From Avena insularis (lineage: Eukaryota > Streptophyta > Magnoliopsida > Poales > Poaceae), in contig CM042689.1 of the NCBI GenBank assembly GCA_023614405.1, positions 275,845,533-275,909,532 of the forward strand: DNA of 64,000 nucleotides. The letters are read 5' to 3'. Position numbers and translations under genes: made by a program. Every line of letters starts with the position of its first letter. Positions within the stretch are counted from its first letter, which is position 1. The notes beneath the pieces were generated by a model. The model made no database searches, was not told the origin of the DNA, and worked only from the letters and a program-made list of their open reading frames with translations. Shown piece after piece: positions 59,559-64,000 of the stretch.

Positions 59559-62500
59559 ATGGCGGTCCCTACCATCAATTTTAATGCGTTCCTAGAGAAA
59601 GAAAAGTTGGAAAACAATGGAAGCAACTTTGCGGATTGGTTCCGCAATTTGAGGATTGTCCTCACAGCTGGTAATTTGACCTATGTGCTGGATGCACCGC
59701 TGGGTGACCCACCTGCATCTACTGCTACCGATGAAGTAAAGAATGTTTACCTTGCTCGGAAGACTCAGTACTCCACAGTTCAGTGTGCTATCTTGTATGG
59801 TTTAGAATCGGAGCTTTATAAAAGGTTTGAGAATTCGGACCCACATGATATTGTTCGTGATCTCAAATTGATCTTTGAGTCTCACGCGGCAATTGAGAGC
59901 TATGAGGCTTCTGAAAAGTTCTTTAACTGCAAGATGGAAGAGGGCAGCTTCAACAGTGAGCATGTGCTTAAGATGTCTGGGCACGCAAACAAACTTCAAA
60001 GCTTGGGTATAGTGATTCCTAATGCTTTGGGGATTTATCGTGTCCTCCAATCACTACCACCAAGTTACAAAAACTTTGTGATGAACTACAATATGCAAAA
60101 CATGAACAAGCAGTTGCCAGAACTGTTTGCTATGTTAAAATCTGCAGAAGTGGAGATCAAGAAAGAGCACCAAGTGTTGATGGTCAATAAGACCACCAAA
60201 TTCAAGAAAGGAAAGTCTAAGCAAATGGGACACTTCAAGAAGGGTGGTAAGAAAGTTACCGCGCCGACGAAGAAGACCAAGGCTGGACCTAAGCCTGATA
60301 CTGAGTGCTTTTACTGCAAGGGAGAAGGTCACTGGAAGCGGAATTGCCCAAAGTACTTGGCGGATTTGAAGAACGACAACATCAAGAAGAAAGGTATATC
60401 CGATATACATGTTATTGATGTGTATCTCACTAGTACTCGTAGTAGTGCCTGGGTATTTGATACTGGTTCGGTTGCTCATATTTGTAACTCGAAACAGGTG
60501 CTGCAAAATAAACGGAAGATAGCGAAGAACGAGGTGACGATGCGTGTGGGAAACGGATCAAAGGTTGATGTGATCGCGGTCGGCACGCTACCCCTTCATC
60601 TACCATCGGGATTAGTTTTATACTTAAATAATTGTTATTTGGTGCCTGCGTTAAGGATGAACATTATATCGGGATCTTGTTTATTGCGAGACGGTTACTT
60701 GTTTAAGTCCGAGAATAATGGTTGTTCGATTTATATGAGTAATATGTTTTATGCACATGCACCTTTGATAGATGGTCTATTCTTATTGAATCTCGATAGT
60801 GGAAATACACATATTAATAACATTGAGGCTAAACGTTTGAAATCGAGCGATAACTCGACCTATATGTGGCACTGTCGTGTTGGTCACATTGGAGTGAAGC
60901 GTATGAAGAAACTCCATTCCGATGGACTTCTTGAATCACTTGAAAGATGCGAAGCATGTCTGATGGGTAAAATGACTAAGACTCCATTTTCTGGTATGAT
61001 GGAGCGAGCTACGGACTTATTGGAAATCATACATACTGATGTGTGTGGTCCAATGAGTGTAGCATCGCGCGGTGGTTATCGTTATGTTCTTACCTTCACG
61101 GATGACTTGAGTAGATATGGGTATATCTATTTCATGAAACATAAGTCCGAAACTTTCGAGAAGTTTAAGGAATTTCAAAGAGAGGTTGAGAATCAACGTA
61201 ACAAGAAGATTAAATTTCTACGTTCTGATCGTGGAGGTGAATATCTAAGTTACGAGTTTGGCGAGCACTTGAAGAAATGCGGAATACTTTCACAATTGAC
61301 ACGTCGGGAACACCACAGCGTAATGGTGTGTCCGAACGTCGTAATCGAACTCTCTTAGATATGGTTTGTTCTATGATGTCACTTACAGATTTACCGCTAT
61401 CATTTTGGGGTTATGCATTAGAAACAGCCGCATTCACTTTAAATAGGGCACCATCTAAATCCGTTGAAACGACACCGTATGAATTATGGTTTGGGAAGAA
61501 ACCTAAATTGTCGTTCCTTCAAGTTTGGGGTCATGGGCCTATGTAAAGAAGTTACAGCCGGACAAGCTTGAACCCAAAGCGGAAAAATGCGTCTTCATAG
61601 GATACCCGAAGGAAACTATTGGATATACATTCTATCATAGATCCGAGGGCAAAATCTTCGTTGCCAAGAATGGATCCTTTCTAGAGAAGGAATTTCTCTC
61701 GAAAGAAGTGACTGGAAGGAAAGTAGAACTCGACGAGGTTGTCGAACCTTCTCTCGAACTTGCGAGTAGCGCAGCACCGGAAGAAGTTCCTGTGGTGCCT
61801 GCACCAATAAGAGAGGAAGCTAATGATGATGATCATGAAACTTCGGTTGTAGTTACTACAGAGCCTCGCAGGTCAACGAGAACTCGTACCACTCCAGATT
61901 GGTATGATCCCGTTATGAGTGTCATGTTGGTGGACAACACCGATGACCCTGCGACATATGAGGAAGCGATGATGAGCCCAGATTCCAATAAATGGCAAGA
62001 AGCCATGAAATCCGAGATTGGATCCATGTACGAAAACCAAGTATGGACTTTGGTGGACTTACCGGATGGCGGAAGGTCGTCGAGAACAAATGGATTTTCA
62101 AGAAGAAAACATATGCTGATGGTAATGTTACTGTCTATAAAGCTCGACTTGTCGCAAAAGGTTTTCGACAAATTCAAGGAGTTGACTACGATGAGACTTT
62201 CTGACCAGTAGCAAAGCTAAAGTCTGTGAGGATTATGTTAGCAATCGCTGCATATTATGATTATGAGATATGGCAGATGGATGTCAAAACAGCATTCCTC
62301 AATGAAGACATTGATGAAGAGTTGTATATGATGCAACCCAAAGGTTTTGTCGATCCTAAAGATGCTAACAAGGTATGCAAACTTCAACGGTCCATCTATG
62401 GATTGAAGCAAGCATCCCGAAGTTGGAATCAATGTTTTGATAAGGTGATCAAAAGTTTTGGTTTTATACAAACTTATGGAGAAGCTTGTATTTACAAGAA

Positions 62501-63512
62501 AGTGAGTGGGAGCTCTGTAGCATTCTTAATACTATATGTAGATGACATATTGTTGATTGGGAATGATGTAGACCTTCTTAATAGTGTCAAGGAATATTTG
62601 AATAATAGTTTTTCAATAAAGGATCTTGGCGAAGCAGCTTACATATTAGGCATAAAGATTTATAGAGATAGATCGAAACGCCAAATATCATTGTCACAAA
62701 GTACATATTTGGACAAAGTTCTAAAGAGGTTTGGAATGGAAGATAGCAAGAAAGGGTTCTTGCCCATGTTGCCCAATACGACCTTGAGTAAAACTCAAAG
62801 TCCGACAACGGCAGAAGATAGAGAAAGAATGAGTAAGACTCCCTATGCCTCAGCCATAGGATCTCTAATGTATGCCATGTTGTGTACTAGACCCGACATT
62901 GCATATGCTGTTAGTTTAACTAGCAGATATCAAAGTGATCCAGGAGTGGATCATTGGACAATGTCAAAAACATCCTTAAGTACTTGAGAAGAACTAAGGA
63001 TATGGTTCTTTATTATGGAGGTGATGAACAACTCGTTGTTAATGGTTACACCGATGCTAGTTGGAACACCGATCCGGATGATTCTAAATCACAACTGGAT
63101 CGTATTTACTTTGAATGGTGCAGATTAGTCGGAGGAGTGCAAAGCAAAGCGTTGTGGCGAGATCTTCAACTGAATCAGAATACATGGCTGCTTCGGAGGC
63201 TTCACAAGAAGCGATATGGATGAAAGAGTTCATTACAGAGCTGGGTGTGGTTCCTAGTGCACTGGACCCAATGTCTATCTACTGTGATAACATGGGCGCC
63301 ATAGCCAATGCGCAAGAACCAAGGTCACACAAGAAGTCAAGCACATCAAGCTACGTTTTCACGCTATTCGAGAACATGTCCAAGATGGGGACATAAAGAT
63401 TTGCAAAGTACACACAGATCTGAATGTGGCGGATCCATTGACTAAACCTCTCCCGAGGGCAAAACATGACCAGCACCAAACTGCCATGGGTGTTCGGTAT
63501 ATTACCATGTAA
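59559..63512 (+). pseudogene. Copia gag-pol of element F, frameshifted
   Basis: Start ATG 59559 is chosen because MAVPTINFNAF matches the other copy; an upstream in-frame ATG at 59538 adds only seven residues. The first frame is open for 599 codons: gag; knuckle CFYCKGEGHWKRNC (C250, C253, H258, C263); protease WVFDTGS (D301); integrase zinc site H438, H443, C464, C467; and catalytic D494 and D557. It then breaks near 61304, before the catalytic Glu. Further breaks lie near 61530, 62070 (RT start), 62965, 63090-63125 and 63335, plus a TGA at 62202-62204 (ETF-stop-PVAK, where the other copy has Ser). YVDD is at 62535-62546. RNase H ends LNVADPLTKPLPRAKH, and TAA is at 63510-63512. Most breaks are single-base losses relative to the other copy. 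Confidence 0.92.
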
Positions 63513-63546
63513 TCTAGATTAGATGACTCTAGTGCAAGTGGGAGAC

Positions 63547-64000
63547 TGTTGGAGATATGCCCTAGAGGCAATAATAAATGTAGTTATTATTATATCTTTG
63601 TGTTTATGATAAATGTTTACATTCATGCTATAATAGTATTAACAAGGAAACATTAATACTTGTGTGATTTGTAAACTAAAATAGAGTCCCTAGTAAAGCC
63701 TCTTTATAATACTAGCTTGTTGGTTAATAAATGATTGTGGTTTCCCTATCATGAACATTGAGATGTTATTAACAACAAGATCATATCGTTAGGAGAATGA
63801 TATGGTGGACATACTCCTATAGATAAGCGTAGCATAAAGATCAAGTCATTTTAATAGTTCAATTGCTATATGCTTTCTGATACATAGTAACCTAATTCCT
63901 TCGACCATGAGATCATGCATATCACCTTTACCGGATGGATGCTTTGATGACATCAAACACCACACCGTAACTGGGTGGCTATAAAGGTGGCATTGAGTGT
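63547..64000 (+). repeat. 3' LTR of Copia element F, first 454 bp
   Basis: Preceded by AGTGCAAGTGGGAGAC and starting TGTTGGAGATATGCCC. I see no difference from 56427-56880 over the visible length, which suggests a recent insertion. Confidence 0.92.

Larger units (their letters stand above)
56427..64000 (+). mobile_element. Angela-lineage Copia retrotransposon F, open at right edge
   Basis: The same family as the element at 8114-16968: LTR start TGTTGGAGATATGCCC, PBS TGGTATCAGAGCC, and gag-pol of the same order and sequence. The 5' LTR is 56427-58369, the internal domain 58370-63546, and the 3' LTR starts at 63547 and leaves the window after 454 bp. Left TSD is CTACA. It is better preserved than the 8114 copy but still carries several frameshifts and one nonsense codon. 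Confidence 0.92.

Overview
The window looks like intergenic DNA from a large grass genome, most likely a Triticeae species (wheat, barley, rye or a wild relative). The reasons are Angela/BARE-type Copia elements with about 1.9 kb LTRs, a SIRE/Maximus-type Copia element, a Tat-type Gypsy gag, Stowaway MITEs, several LTR families with 3-4 kb LTRs, and retroelements nested inside one another. I found no host protein-coding gene, rRNA or tRNA gene that I can support. Family names are recognised from protein motifs and termini only; no database was searched.

Layout, left part (1-21663). Older, mostly unclassified sequence carries two Stowaway MITEs (2167-2269, 2335-2491), a 4.0 kb solo LTR with a perfect TGTTG target-site duplication (TSD) (3013-7005), a structurally complete but coding-dead Angela-lineage Copia element with TSD CTATG (8114-16968), and a minus-strand fragment of a Tat-lineage Gypsy element comprising gag, primer-binding site and one LTR (about 18520-21037).

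Layout, right part (21664-64000). This is one nest of LTR retrotransposons. A plus-strand SIRE-type Copia element (H, from 21664) is interrupted by a minus-strand Angela-type Copia element (C, from 26799). C is interrupted by a minus-strand element with very long LTRs (A, from 31588). A carries two insertions: B (32191-41389, TSD TCACA), a relative of A whose two 4.2 kb LTRs enclose only 0.8 kb, and D (from 43687), which has 4.1 kb LTRs and a single intact 352-residue multi-zinc-knuckle ORF. D's 3' LTR is interrupted by a 3.1 kb solo LTR (E, 50439-53508, TSD CTCCC) and by a second Angela-type Copia element (F, from 56427). F, D, A, C and H all run off the right edge, so the order of the missing halves and their TSDs can be predicted.

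How the parts relate. B and D keep cis signals (LTRs, PBS) but no polymerase, so they would need enzymes from other elements. No element shown here has an intact pol. The 352-residue CCHC protein of D is the only sizeable open frame that looks deliberately maintained. A further pattern runs through the window: near-identical copies (the two LTRs of 8114-16968, the two LTRs of B, and the Copia coding regions) differ mainly by small deletions and GCG-to-ATG-like changes at CG-containing or CHG-type sites, while AT-rich stretches are nearly identical. That may be consensus error at methylated cytosines rather than real decay, and it affects every pseudogene call made here.
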